From: [Clostridium] symbiosum ATCC 14940 | GTDB taxonomy: Bacteria > Bacillota > Clostridia > Lachnospirales > Lachnospiraceae | DNA: 61,992 nt | Assembly: GCF_000466485.1 (NCBI RefSeq) | Contig: NZ_KE992890.1 | Coordinates: forward strand, 1 to 61,992 | Direction: 5' to 3' | Shown: positions 47,325-56,256 of the stretch, piece by piece | Position numbering within the stretch: position 1 is the stretch's first letter | How the letters are laid out: every line of letters begins with the position of its first letter | The notes under the pieces: generated by a model | Seen by the model: only the letters and a program-made list of their open reading frames with translations | Told to the model about the DNA's origin: nothing | Database searches by the model: none | Translations under genes and position numbers: made by a program

Positions 47325-49082
47325 TTATCTGATATATTCGCCTTCCGGAGCAAAGGTAACTTTATCAGCCGGCTCCCACCACAGCGGAATCTTGATGCTT
47401 TCGCCGCCTGCGATCTTGCCGTTTCCGTTGCAGACATCTTTTGCGGACTGGTATCCGGACTGTGCATGACGGACAACACCGATACCGGAGTCAACGGTCA
47501 GAGCGGAGTCAAGTCTTACGTCAGCTTCTTCTGTACCATCAGCAATCATGGTAACACCTGTATGTACAGCCTCACCCATGGAGTAGTTAGCCTGGATAGC
47601 GATCAGGTCGCAGCCTGCTGCACAGTTTAATAAGCCGTTTAAGTATGGCCAGTCGGAGATGTAGTCGCCGCCATCTGGCATGTTCTCGGACTCGAATGTC
47701 GGGTTAACGATAGAACCGGAGTCTAAGTTATCTCTGGAGAATGCTACCGGGCCCTTTACCTCGCCCTTCTTAATTAATTCGTTTACTGCAAGACCAAAAC
47801 GTCTTCTTTCGCCAAAGCCCATGTAGCAGATACGTGCCGGAAGAGCCTCGATCGGAAGGTGTTTTCTGGCCAGGTTGATCCATCTCTCAACCAGGTGGTC
47901 ACCCTTGCAGATTTCAAGTGCCAGGTCATCCAGACGAGCCAGGTCGGCCGGGTCACCGGAGATACAGGTCCAACGGAACGGTCCGCGGCCTTCGCAGAAC
48001 AGTGGTCTGATGTATGCTGCTACGAAACCTTCAATCTGTTTTGCTTCTTTTTCAGGCATACCTGCATCGATACACTCTTTACGGATGCTTGTGCCGTACT
48101 CAAATGCTTCAACGCCGCGTTTCTTGAATTCGATCATGGCGCGTAACTGACGCTGCATTGTCTCACGTGCTGCTTCAAGGTAAGCTTTTCTGTCTTCGCC
48201 TCTGAATTTATCAGCCTCAACTCCTGTGTATCCTGATGGGATATAGGAAATCGGGTCATGGCAAGGACACATTTCTGTAACAACGTCCGGAAGGAAGTTC
48301 TTAGCAAGAGCCTCTTCATAAACATCTGCTGCGTTTCCGACAACACCGATGGAGATTGGCTCATCTTTCTCAAGATGCTCTTTAGCGATAGCGATAGCTT
48401 CATCTAAGCTTCTGACCATCATATCCATGTAGTTCTTCTCAATACGTCTCTGGATAACTCTCTCATCAGCGTCAACCAGGATAACTACCGCACCGTGCAT
48501 CTTGCCGGCCCATGTCTGGTTTCCGCCCATGCCGCCTGCACCGGCTGTTAAGAAAATCTTGCCGTGCATGTCATTATCCCACTCTTTTTTAAGAGAGATA
48601 GCGGACAGAGTCTCGAATGTTCCTTCGATAACGCCCTGTGTTCCGATGTACTCCCATGGAGCAGCCGTATACTGAGCGAAGATTGTAAGGTTTTTATCCT
48701 GAAGGTCGTAGAAACGCTCCCAGTCAGCTTTCATAATATTAGTAGTAGCCATAACAACACGTGGAGCTAATTTGTGTGTTCTGAAAACTGCAACAGGCAT
48801 ACCGGACTGGATAACCAGTGTCTCATTATCTTCAAGGTCTTTTAAGGACTGAACGATTGCATGGTAGGATTCCCAGTTTCTTGCGCATTTTCCGTTTCCG
48901 CCATAGATAACCAGCTGCTCTGGAATCTCAGCATTTTCCATATTGTTCTCAAGCATTCTTAAGATGGTTTCCTGTTTCCAGCCCTTACATCTTAATTCGC
49001 CACCTCTTTGAGCTTTTACGGAATAATAGATTTCCGGTTTTCCTTCCTTTGCTGGATACATGTTTCCGCCGTTCATTGACAT
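47325..49082 (-). CDS. hutU: urocanate hydratase
   Basis: 585 residues, ATG at 49082 with GGAGG upstream. NAD-binding and active-site motifs: QSGMPVAVFRTH, APRVVMATTN, FLTAGAGGMGGNQTWAGKM, TEMCPCHDPISYIPSGY, and PLFCEGRGPFRWTCISGDP, which contains the conserved active-site Cys. It uses tightly bound NAD as an electrophile to hydrate urocanate to imidazolone propionate. First gene of the leftward hutU-hutI-fchA-ftcD unit; hutH is separate. About 600 bases of regulatory DNA precede it. Confidence 0.95.
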   Translation of the reverse strand: MSMNGGNMYPAKEGKPEIYYSVKAQRGGELRCKGWKQETILRMLENNMENAEIPEQLVIYGGNGKCARNWESYHAIVQSLKDLEDNETLVIQSGMPVAVFRTHKLAPRVVMATTNIMKADWERFYDLQDKNLTIFAQYTAAPWEYIGTQGVIEGTFETLSAISLKKEWDNDMHGKIFLTAGAGGMGGNQTWAGKMHGAVVILVDADERVIQRRIEKNYMDMMVRSLDEAIAIAKEHLEKDEPISIGVVGNAADVYEEALAKNFLPDVVTEMCPCHDPISYIPSGYTGVEADKFRGEDRKAYLEAARETMQRQLRAMIEFKKRGVEAFEYGTSIRKECIDAGMPEKEAKQIEGFVAAYIRPLFCEGRGPFRWTCISGDPADLARLDDLALEICKGDHLVERWINLARKHLPIEALPARICYMGFGERRRFGLAVNELIKKGEVKGPVAFSRDNLDSGSIVNPTFESENMPDGGDYISDWPYLNGLLNCAAGCDLIAIQANYSMGEAVHTGVTMIADGTEEADVRLDSALTVDSGIGVVRHAQSGYQSAKDVCNGNGKIAGGESIKIPLWWEPADKVTFAPEGEYIR

Positions 49083-49226
49083 AACTAAATTCCTCCATTT
49101 CTTTTTGTTTGCTTTTTTCTTTGTTTTTCTCTACACCCTATGTAGTATTGTTTTTTGCCGTTCCGATATTGGCATTTCGGAAGTGGCGTTTGTTTGTATC
49201 TGATGGTTCAAGTATATGTACAGGCA

Positions 49227-49244
49227 GTCGAGGAAATGTCGATG
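49227..49244 (+). promoter_or_regulatory. hut regulatory motif, hutU site 1
   Basis: GTCGAGGAAATGTCGATG, 145 bases upstream of the hutU start. See the matching site at 38409 upstream of hutH. Confidence 0.6.
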
Positions 49245-49290
49245 TTTCCCGTAAAATAACAGGATGTTAAAATTTTTTTTGGAAAGCTTA

Positions 49291-49307
49291 TATCGACACT
49301 TTCTCGG
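49291..49307 (-). promoter_or_regulatory. hut regulatory motif, hutU site 2 (inverted)
   Basis: On the minus strand it reads CCGAGAAAGTGTCGATA, matching the core CGAGRAARTGTCGAT of site 1 and giving an inverted pair across about 46 bases. Confidence 0.5.
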
Positions 49308-49697
49308 CGGAACGTAAATATACTTGTCATAGTTTTTGTTTAGAAACTGGAATTACACTGTAACAAAAGGACATAATCGAATTCTCTTTAAGAAATCACA
49401 GGCAATAAGATGTTTTACAGGAGTTTAAAAAGAATAGTAGAACATTAAAGATTCAGTGATCTATTGGGAGTAAGGATGGAAAGCGGGGGATGCTGAAAGC
49501 GGGAGAGAAAAAGAAATACTATTATATTAGAGGGCTTTATGCTAATAAAGTATTAAACAGTAAGGTGTTTCTCTGTATTTAAGATGAATGGGGAAACGGC
49601 TCCGGCTGCACGGCTGCATATTACAGGCAACACGTGCGGCAACGGTAAACATGAAATCTGTTTACGGGGGCCAGTATGTTAGTTAGGAGGCTTAAAA

Positions 49698-50888
49698 ATG
49701 GAAGACTTATTAAAAGAGGCGCAGGAACTGCAGCACAAGATAGTAGAGTGGAGAAGAATACTTCACCGCTATCCGGAAACGGGGTTAGTGCTTCCAAAGA
49801 CAGCAGATTTTGTTACAAAACAGTTAACAGCGGCAGGCATTGCTTACAAGACTTATAAGAACCATTCAGGAATAACGGCTGTGATTGGCAAGGGTGAGGG
49901 GAAAACAATTGCGATCAGGGCCGATATGGACGGACTTCCCATAAAGGAAGAGACTGGTCTTACATATGCTTCTGCAAATGAGAATATGCACGCCTGCGGC
50001 CATGACGCTCATACGGCGATGCTCATTGCGACAGCAGTTATGCTGAAGAACCATGAGGATGAGCTTAAGGGAAAGGTAAAACTTATTTTCCAGCCGGCGG
50101 AAGAAGGCCCCGGCGGAGCAGAGCCGATGGTGAAGGATGGAGTAATTGATGATGTGGACGCGATTCTGGCGCTGCATGTGGGCACGATGTTCGGACCGTT
50201 CAATAACGGGGACATTTGTGTGAGCTATTCCAACACTACGGCGGCCGACGATCAGGTGCTAATCAATATTACCGGTTTCGGAGGACACGGCTCCGTTCCT
50301 CATGAATGTATTGATCCGGTTGCCATTGCAGCGCTTATCATCAACAATATTCAATATATTATCAGCCGCGAAGTGGCCCCGGCCGAATCTGCGGTTATTA
50401 CTCTGGCCAGTGTGGAGGCAGGAAGAGGAGCGTATAATATCATTCCTGAGACAGCAGTTGTAAAAGGAACGATTCGCAACGGTTCTCCTGTGGTAAGGGA
50501 GTTTGTCTTGAAACGTATTGAGGAAATTGCAACATCGACAGCCCGTATGATGAGGGGAAATTGTACGGTTCAGATACTGGATGGCTATCCGGCGCTTGTC
50601 AATGATCGCTCAGTAGTGGAGAGCTTCCTGAAATCTGCAAGAAAACTGATTCCGGAAGAAGAGATTCATATCGCCAGCCATGGAATGATGGGTGGAGAAG
50701 ATGCGGCGTTTTTCTTCCAGGAAATACCGGGATGTTATTTTTTCCTGACAAATGGTGCGGCGTGCCCGGCTGACGGCAAACAGTATGGGGCGCATCATCC
50801 AAAATTCTGTCTTGATGAAGATGTCTTTTACAGGGGACCGGCATTATTCACCCAGGCGGCAATGGATTGGCTGGAAGATAACAGGTAA
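49698..50888 (+). CDS. M20-family amidohydrolase (N-acyl-amino-acid/hippurate hydrolase type)
   Basis: 396 residues, ATG at 49698 after TTAGGAGG. Metal-binding motifs: RADMDGLPIKEETG, MHACGHDAHTAMLI, FQPAEEGPGGAEPMV (catalytic Glu-Glu) and the late His in KQYGAHHPKFCLDED. Family members cut N-acyl groups or dipeptide-like amides from amino acids in the cytoplasm. It is followed at 27 bases by a membrane transporter, as in aminobenzoyl-glutamate type operons, so import and cleavage of an N-acyl amino acid or small peptide is likely. Its position beside the hut genes hints at a histidine conjugate, but this is speculation. Confidence 0.92.
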   Translation: MEDLLKEAQELQHKIVEWRRILHRYPETGLVLPKTADFVTKQLTAAGIAYKTYKNHSGITAVIGKGEGKTIAIRADMDGLPIKEETGLTYASANENMHACGHDAHTAMLIATAVMLKNHEDELKGKVKLIFQPAEEGPGGAEPMVKDGVIDDVDAILALHVGTMFGPFNNGDICVSYSNTTAADDQVLINITGFGGHGSVPHECIDPVAIAALIINNIQYIISREVAPAESAVITLASVEAGRGAYNIIPETAVVKGTIRNGSPVVREFVLKRIEEIATSTARMMRGNCTVQILDGYPALVNDRSVVESFLKSARKLIPEEEIHIASHGMMGGEDAAFFFQEIPGCYFFLTNGAACPADGKQYGAHHPKFCLDEDVFYRGPALFTQAAMDWLEDNR

Positions 50889-50914
50889 AAAATAAATAAG
50901 GGGATGTTTCGATT

Positions 50915-51178
50915 ATGTATTTGGATGCAATATTTTATTTTATGGTAATTCTGGCCATAATGGCTGTCGCCGATATTATTTCGACAGCAACAAGAGCCAT
51001 GATACCTTCGATGTTTTCAATTTCTGTAATATGTATTGTACTGTTTTGGAGCGGCCTGCTTCCTCCGGATGTTCTGGAGCTGGCCGGTATCAGTTCGACG
51101 CTCGTGTATGTAATCTACTATCTGCAGCTTCCTCATATGGGGGCTCTTATGAGCATGAGGGAAATGGCAGTTCAGTGA
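50915..51178 (+). CDS. membrane transporter, N-terminal part or small subunit (87 aa)
   Basis: 87 residues with three predicted helices, ATG at 50915 after AAGGGGA. It ends ...LMSMREMAVQ at a TGA (51176-51178) which overlaps a GTG (51175) in the frame of the next open region. One extra G after CAGTG would give ...MAVQWKTIVICLAGLVG and a single protein of about 392 residues. So it is either the first of two translationally coupled subunits (GTGA overlap) or the front of a gene broken by a one-base deletion. I did not recognise the transporter family. Confidence 0.65.
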   Translation: MYLDAIFYFMVILAIMAVADIISTATRAMIPSMFSISVICIVLFWSGLLPPDVLELAGISSTLVYVIYYLQLPHMGALMSMREMAVQ

Positions 51179-52092
51179 AAACAATTGTGATTTGTCTGGC
51201 CGGTCTGGTGGGAATGTGTATTCTCAATGTAACAGTCGGCACATTATTATTAGGTAAACTGGTTGTGCTGGCCGGAACACCTCCGCTGAGCGGCGGTATC
51301 GTAGCTTATATGATTGTAAGTGAGCAGGCAAACGCAATGGGGCGCCCGGATTTATCCACTCTGGCTTTGGCAGTATTCGTATTACAGAGCTTCGTTGGGT
51401 ATCCGCTTACCGCTTTCTTCCTTAAAAAAGAAGCAAATTATCTTCTGAAAAACTACAGAAACGGTATTGTGGAAGGCGAAAAAGAAGCTATTAACAGCAG
51501 CAAGAAGCCGCTTATTCCTCAGCTTCCGGAGAAATACAATACAACAAACACAGTTCTTTTCAAAGTTGCGGTTGCCGGTGTAATCGGTATTCTTATTACA
51601 ATTGCAACCAGAGAGTTCCTGTCCCGGTATGTAATTCTTCTGATTGTGGGCGTTATTCTTTCGGAAATCGGATTCCTGGATCGCTCACCGCTTATTAAGT
51701 CACAGGTATTTGGCTTCTCAATGGTAGTTATTATTGGTTATGTTGTAGTTGCAGGTATCGGCGGAACAACGCCGGACGTAGTCCTTTCCTCACTGATTCC
51801 TACGGTTGGCGTTATCGTGATCGGAACAATCGGTCTGGCAGTCGGGGCAATGATTGCCGGAAAGCTGCTGGGATTCAGGAAAGAAATGGCCATCTCGGTC
51901 GCTCTGACGGCTCTTTACGGGTATCCTGGAACTTATATCCTGTCCCAGGAAAGCGTTAAGGCTGTCAGTGACGATGAAACAGAGAAAGAATATCTGAGGT
52001 CCAGAATTGAGCCTAAGATGATCGTTGGCGGTTTTACCACAGTAACATTTGCATCCGTATTTGTTGCAAGTATTCTGGTGAAATTCTTCTAA
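51175..52092 (+). CDS. membrane transporter, main part (305 aa)
   Basis: Taken from the GTG at 51175; open frame extends upstream to 51031 but that part is out-of-frame shadow of the preceding ORF. About nine predicted helices: two GxxG-rich halves (GTPPLSGGIVAYMIVSEQANAMG and VVVAGIGGTTPDVVLSSLIPTVGV), a central polar loop (residues about 95-130), and a C-terminal span (FTTVTFASVFVASILVKFF). The Gly/Pro-rich re-entrant-like stretches suggest an ion-coupled carrier of organic anions. It follows the M20 hydrolase and probably imports its substrate. Confidence 0.65.
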   Translation: MKTIVICLAGLVGMCILNVTVGTLLLGKLVVLAGTPPLSGGIVAYMIVSEQANAMGRPDLSTLALAVFVLQSFVGYPLTAFFLKKEANYLLKNYRNGIVEGEKEAINSSKKPLIPQLPEKYNTTNTVLFKVAVAGVIGILITIATREFLSRYVILLIVGVILSEIGFLDRSPLIKSQVFGFSMVVIIGYVVVAGIGGTTPDVVLSSLIPTVGVIVIGTIGLAVGAMIAGKLLGFRKEMAISVALTALYGYPGTYILSQESVKAVSDDETEKEYLRSRIEPKMIVGGFTTVTFASVFVASILVKFF

Positions 52093-52147
52093 ACAGTCTG
52101 TCCGTTTTGATGAACGGAAAGCTTGTTATTTAAATAAAACCATGTCT

Positions 52148-52204
52148 GGGCCGCGGCCTTCACATCCGGAATTGTACCTCCGGTTGAGAAGACCGCGGCC
52201 TTTC
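52148..52204 (+). terminator. terminator after the transporter
   Basis: GGCCGCGG (52149-52156)/CCGCGGCC (52193-52200) with CTTC/GAAG adjacent and an inner TCCGG/CCGG stem, then TTTCC. Confidence 0.7.
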
Positions 52205-52423
52205 CAATTTTAAGGACAGAGAATATGCCTGAGTCTATTGAAATAACTATGGAAGAATGTGTCGAAAGAATAAAGCGGAATTTCAGCGAAAAATACCTCT
52301 AGCCGTCGAAAGAGGGGAGATGAAAGATAAAGTCATCCGTTGTAAATTCAAAAACTCTGTGATACACTGAAATTGTCTGATTATCTGTGCAAACAGAGTA
52401 ATAATATGACGGGAGACGGAAAT

Positions 52424-53812
52424 ATGACGGTAGAAAAAGAGATAAATACAGAGAAAAATAATGATATGCTGACAGGACATCCGGGACGGAGCCTGTTGTT
52501 TTTTGCTTTGCCTATGATACTGGGCAATCTGTTTCAACAGTTTTATAATATAGTGGATTCGGTTGTTGTGGGGAAATTTGTCAGTGAAGAAGCGCTGGCT
52601 TCCGTCGGAGCATCGTATGCGATCACCAATGTGTTTATTGCAGTTGCCATAGGCGGAGGCGTCGGAAGCGCAGTCATTATATCGCAGTTTCTGGGAGCGG
52701 GGAGAGCCGGTAAGATGAAGACCGCTGTCTCCACAACATTGATTAACTTCCTGATCATCAGCATGCTTCTGGGGACGGTGGGACTGATCGGAAACGACTG
52801 GATACTGCGGCTTCTCAAGGTACCGGAGAATGTGTTCCGGGATGCGGCGGCATATCTGAGAATCTATTTTCTGGGGCTGCCATTCTTGTTTATGTACAAT
52901 GTACAAGCCTCTGTATTCAATTCCCTTGGGGATTCACGCACGCCCCTGTATCTGCTGATTTTCTCATCCCTGCTGAATATTTTCCTGGATTTGGTGTTTG
53001 TGATACAATTCGGCCTGGGCGTAAAAGGAGTTGCTTTTGCCACTTTGATTGCACAGGGAATTTCAGCCGTCATTTCCTTTGTCCTTCTGCTCCGGAAAGT
53101 AAAGAAATATCCTCATGAGCGCTCAGAATTTCATTTCTATGACGGAAAGATGCTGCGTTCCATGACACGGGTGGCGATTCCGTCGATTTTACAGCAGTCG
53201 ATTGTCCATATGGGAATCCTGCTGGTACAGTCGGTCGTTAATACCTTCGGTTCCGCCGTTATGGCAGGTTACTCCGCGGGGACCAGGATTGAGTCGCTGG
53301 CAATTGTTCCTATGACCGCGGTCGGCAATGCGATGTCCACATTCACAGCCCAAAATATGGGGGCAGGCAATGTAAAACGCGTTAAGGAGGGGTATAGGTT
53401 CTGTTATATTATACTGGGCTGTTTTGCAGTCCTGCTCTGCGGTTCCATCCAGTTGTTCGGACACTCCTTTGTCTCCGCATTTCTGGATGCGGATGCCAGC
53501 AGGGCGGCATTTGAAACAGGAATCTCATACACTGATTTCATTTCCTTTTTCTTTATTTTTATCGGCCTAAAGATGACCACCGACGGGCTGCTGCGCGGCG
53601 CCGGCGATGTGACGGCCTTTACCGTCGCCAATCTGGCGAATTTAAGTATCAGAGTATTTGTTGCCAACTATTTCGCCCCACGGTACGGAGTACAGTTTGT
53701 CTGGTATGCAGTTCCGATAGGATGGGCGGTTAATTATATTATCTCCTTTACCTGGTACTTGACGGGAAGGTGGAGCCGGATCAGGCTGGTTGGGAAGAAA
53801 GCAGAAACATAA
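52424..53812 (+). CDS. MATE-family multidrug/toxin exporter
   Basis: 462 residues; start at the ATG at 52424, served by GGGAG 9 bases upstream. Twelve predicted helices. Family features: PMILGNLFQQFYNIVDSVVVGKFVSEEALASVG in helix 1-2 and again, after the mid-point, PSILQQSIVHMGILLVQSVVNTFG and GNAMSTFTAQNMGAGN, the internal repeat of MATE carriers. It exports cationic or other small compounds with sodium or protons. The DUF4026 gene follows by 33 bases, possibly in the same transcript. Confidence 0.92.
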   Translation: MTVEKEINTEKNNDMLTGHPGRSLLFFALPMILGNLFQQFYNIVDSVVVGKFVSEEALASVGASYAITNVFIAVAIGGGVGSAVIISQFLGAGRAGKMKTAVSTTLINFLIISMLLGTVGLIGNDWILRLLKVPENVFRDAAAYLRIYFLGLPFLFMYNVQASVFNSLGDSRTPLYLLIFSSLLNIFLDLVFVIQFGLGVKGVAFATLIAQGISAVISFVLLLRKVKKYPHERSEFHFYDGKMLRSMTRVAIPSILQQSIVHMGILLVQSVVNTFGSAVMAGYSAGTRIESLAIVPMTAVGNAMSTFTAQNMGAGNVKRVKEGYRFCYIILGCFAVLLCGSIQLFGHSFVSAFLDADASRAAFETGISYTDFISFFFIFIGLKMTTDGLLRGAGDVTAFTVANLANLSIRVFVANYFAPRYGVQFVWYAVPIGWAVNYIISFTWYLTGRWSRIRLVGKKAET

Positions 53813-53845
53813 CAGAAACAATAGCAGAAAGACAGGAGGTACAGG

Positions 53846-55075
53846 ATGAAAGAGAAATCGTATATGCTTGCTTTGCCGGGGGAGCAGGAGCCGGAGGGTA
53901 GAATGGAGGTTCTCAGGAGGCTTAAAAATGCTCCTGATTTTAAGGTGGTCACTGCTGATACGGAGGATGAAGGGAGCCTTGAGCTTACAGTTGAATATAA
54001 GGGAAACAGGTACAGGGCGCTGCTGTATCCGACCGGATTTGAACTGCCAGAGTTCTACCGATGCCAGCATTTGTTTCCCGACGTGGATATAGAAGTAATG
54101 GAGAGGGCAGAGAGCGGACTGGCAGTGGAGATGATGTTTGGAGAAGATGCGCTGGACTCTTATCACCTTCAGCTTAAGCTGATTCATGCCGTTCTTCCCG
54201 ATGCCGTGGCAGTTCTCGACGACAGCTCGGAAAAGATACTGTCGGGACATTGGGTTGCCCTGGCCGCTGTCTCGTCCGTTCCCCCGGCGCCCCGCTACAT
54301 TTATACGGCGCAGGCGGTATCAGGGGAGGAAGAGATCGTCTGGCTCCATACCCACGGCCTGAACCGCTGCGGCATATCGGAGCTGGAAGTGCTGAATTCC
54401 ACGAAGGATACATATAACAGCCATTACAATGTCCTGGAAACAATGGCAAACCGGCTTCTGGAGCTGGAAGAACCGCTGGAGCCGGAGGAGCCCCTGTATC
54501 TTGCACGCCTGACCGACCGGGCGGCTCTGGTTACGACGCTGGTTCCCTGGAAAGAAGCCGTGGAATTGTATGACGATGATATGCTGGGAGGAAAGGGTGA
54601 CAGGGCCGAGGGGCATAACGGCAATACAAGCGTGATATTTACCTATCCGTCCAAAGCCGATTATGAGGAAGGCAACTATTCGCCGCTTTCCCACTATGAT
54701 GAAATTCTCGGAAATAATCCAATCTACTGGATATCCACGCCGGAGACGGAACGGATGAAGGCGCTGGCCGTCGAACGCGTTTCCTATATGCTGCGCGCCA
54801 TGGAGGTTAAGGAGAATCATATCCTGGTGAAGGTTGGCCTGACTATAGACGAGGAATATCAGGAGGACAACAATACGAAGGAACATATCTGGTTTGAACT
54901 GCTCGAGGCGCAGGACGGTAAATTCACTGCAAAGCTGACGCAGGAACCATATTATGTCAGCGGAATGCATCAGGATGATATCGGAACGTATACATACGAT
55001 GATTTGACGGATTGGATCATATTTACGCCGGAACGGAGAATTACGCCGGACGATGTGTATATTATGGATTTGTAA
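53846..55075 (+). CDS. DUF4026 protein with DUF2314-like C-terminus
   Basis: 409 residues, ATG at 53846 after AGGAGG. Acidic and soluble. The N-terminal half (YMLALPGEQEPEGRMEVLRRLK) fits DUF4026. The C-terminal 120 residues (ENHILVKVGL, HIWFELLEAQDGKFTAKLTQEPYYVSGMHQDDIGTYTYDDLTDWII) match the DUF2314 pattern of a beta-rich domain with a conserved P-Y-Y-V-x-x-M/L motif. In other bacteria DUF2314 proteins are small, stand-alone or toxin-immunity-linked; no function is established. No secretion signal. Confidence 0.8.
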   Translation: MKEKSYMLALPGEQEPEGRMEVLRRLKNAPDFKVVTADTEDEGSLELTVEYKGNRYRALLYPTGFELPEFYRCQHLFPDVDIEVMERAESGLAVEMMFGEDALDSYHLQLKLIHAVLPDAVAVLDDSSEKILSGHWVALAAVSSVPPAPRYIYTAQAVSGEEEIVWLHTHGLNRCGISELEVLNSTKDTYNSHYNVLETMANRLLELEEPLEPEEPLYLARLTDRAALVTTLVPWKEAVELYDDDMLGGKGDRAEGHNGNTSVIFTYPSKADYEEGNYSPLSHYDEILGNNPIYWISTPETERMKALAVERVSYMLRAMEVKENHILVKVGLTIDEEYQEDNNTKEHIWFELLEAQDGKFTAKLTQEPYYVSGMHQDDIGTYTYDDLTDWIIFTPERRITPDDVYIMDL

Positions 55076-55236
55076 TTTTGTTTAATTAAGCAGATGAGGA
55101 CGCCGCCGGGACGGCCGCTGATTGTCTCATGCGTTAAGTGCGGGGGGATAATTTGTTGCGGCGGCTAAGTGTTTCCGTGTATTAAAGGTATTATTGGAGT
55201 AGACTGGACTTTTTGTTATTGGAAAAGAGGTGTGGA

Positions 55237-56256
55237 ATGGTTGAGATTAGACCTGTTATTATGGAACAAGAGAAGTATTTTCCCCTGTTGCAGGAGATTG
55301 AACCCAGTGGGGAGATGGTTGAACGGAATCTCAGAGAGGGGGAATTCTACCTCCTGAAAGCAGAGCGGGAGGCAGTCTGTGCGGCGGTTATTATCCCTCT
55401 TTCCGACAATACCGGCGAGATTAAGTACCTGGCGACGCGGCAGGATTTGCGGGGCAGGGGATATGCCGGACTTCTGGTAAACTGGCTGTGTGGGCGGTAT
55501 ACCCAGACTTTTACAGCCATGAAGGCGGAAGTTTCCGGCAGCAGACTATCCTTTTTTCAGAAATTAGGCTTTACCGTCTGCACCGATGACAAAAATCCTT
55601 CTCATACATATTGTCTGTGCCGTGAACTTCCGGTGGGAGAGGACAGGCCTGAGGGGACGCTGCGCTGTGGGCAGGCGGAGATCGGAACGCCTGCTTATCA
55701 AAGTACTTTAGAGCTTCGGCAACGGGTGATGCGTCTTCCGCTTGGACTGGATCTCTATCAGGGTGATATGAGCCGGGAGGAAGAATTTGTCCATTTTGCG
55801 GCGATGGATGAAAAAGACAGGGCATGGGGCGTGGTGGTGGCCGATCTGAGGCCCGACAGAACTGTGGAAGTCCGGGCAGCAGCGGTAGACTTGCGGATCC
55901 AGCGGTCAGGCTGCGGGCGAAGGCTAATGACGATGATGGAAGACTATTGCCGCAGCCGGGGGATGAAAGAAATAATCCTCCATTCACGGAAAACGGCTGC
56001 CGGCTTCTATGAACAACTGGGATACACCAGAACACCCGGAGAATTTATAGAGGTCACAATTCCTCATTGTGAAATGCGGAAAATATTTGGCCGTCCCGGC
56101 GGCGTCTTCCCCTGCTTAATTCATCGAAATGCCTCCGGCGCCAATTTCATCATATCTTCCGGGATTCTCCCCTGCTCCCTTTCAACAACCTCATATACCA
56201 CAACATCGGGCCGGTTCTCTTTCAGCAGGGAGGCGTCAAACGCCTGCCAGTGGTAG
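55237..56256 (+). CDS. tandem GNAT acetyltransferase with a readthrough tail
   Basis: 339 residues from the ATG at 55237 (AAAGAGGTG upstream). Two GNAT units: residues about 1-130 (YLATRQDLRGRGYAGLLVNWL is the acetyl-CoA loop, R/Q-x-x-G-x-G/A) and about 140-290 (AAAVDLRIQRSGCGRRLMTMMEDYCRSRGMKEIILHSRKTAAGFYEQLGYT). The second unit should end near FIEVTIPHCEMRKIF; the last 50 residues or so are low-complexity and antisense to the end of the convergent gene (56121-56256), so they look like readthrough past a lost stop. Substrate unknown. Confidence 0.85.
   Translation: MVEIRPVIMEQEKYFPLLQEIEPSGEMVERNLREGEFYLLKAEREAVCAAVIIPLSDNTGEIKYLATRQDLRGRGYAGLLVNWLCGRYTQTFTAMKAEVSGSRLSFFQKLGFTVCTDDKNPSHTYCLCRELPVGEDRPEGTLRCGQAEIGTPAYQSTLELRQRVMRLPLGLDLYQGDMSREEEFVHFAAMDEKDRAWGVVVADLRPDRTVEVRAAAVDLRIQRSGCGRRLMTMMEDYCRSRGMKEIILHSRKTAAGFYEQLGYTRTPGEFIEVTIPHCEMRKIFGRPGGVFPCLIHRNASGANFIISSGILPCSLSTTSYTTTSGRFSFSREASNACQW

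Larger units (their letters stand above)
49083..49697. other. 615-base divergent regulatory region between hutU and the M20 gene
   Basis: No gene: short frames lack ribosome sites. The hutU half holds two copies of the hut motif in opposite orientation (49227-49244 and 49291-49307), separated by an AT-rich stretch with T8. The right half is A-rich with scattered TATTAT-like -10 candidates for the rightward M20 gene. Confidence 0.6.

Noticed and set aside
49470-49697. A small gene upstream of the M20 hydrolase
   Set aside because: The candidate start at about 49476 stops after six codons and no other start has a ribosome site.
52224-52301. 25-codon frame MPESIEITMEEC... after the transporter
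   Set aside because: Only a weak ribosome site and no promoter; lies just past a terminator. Possible but not supportable.
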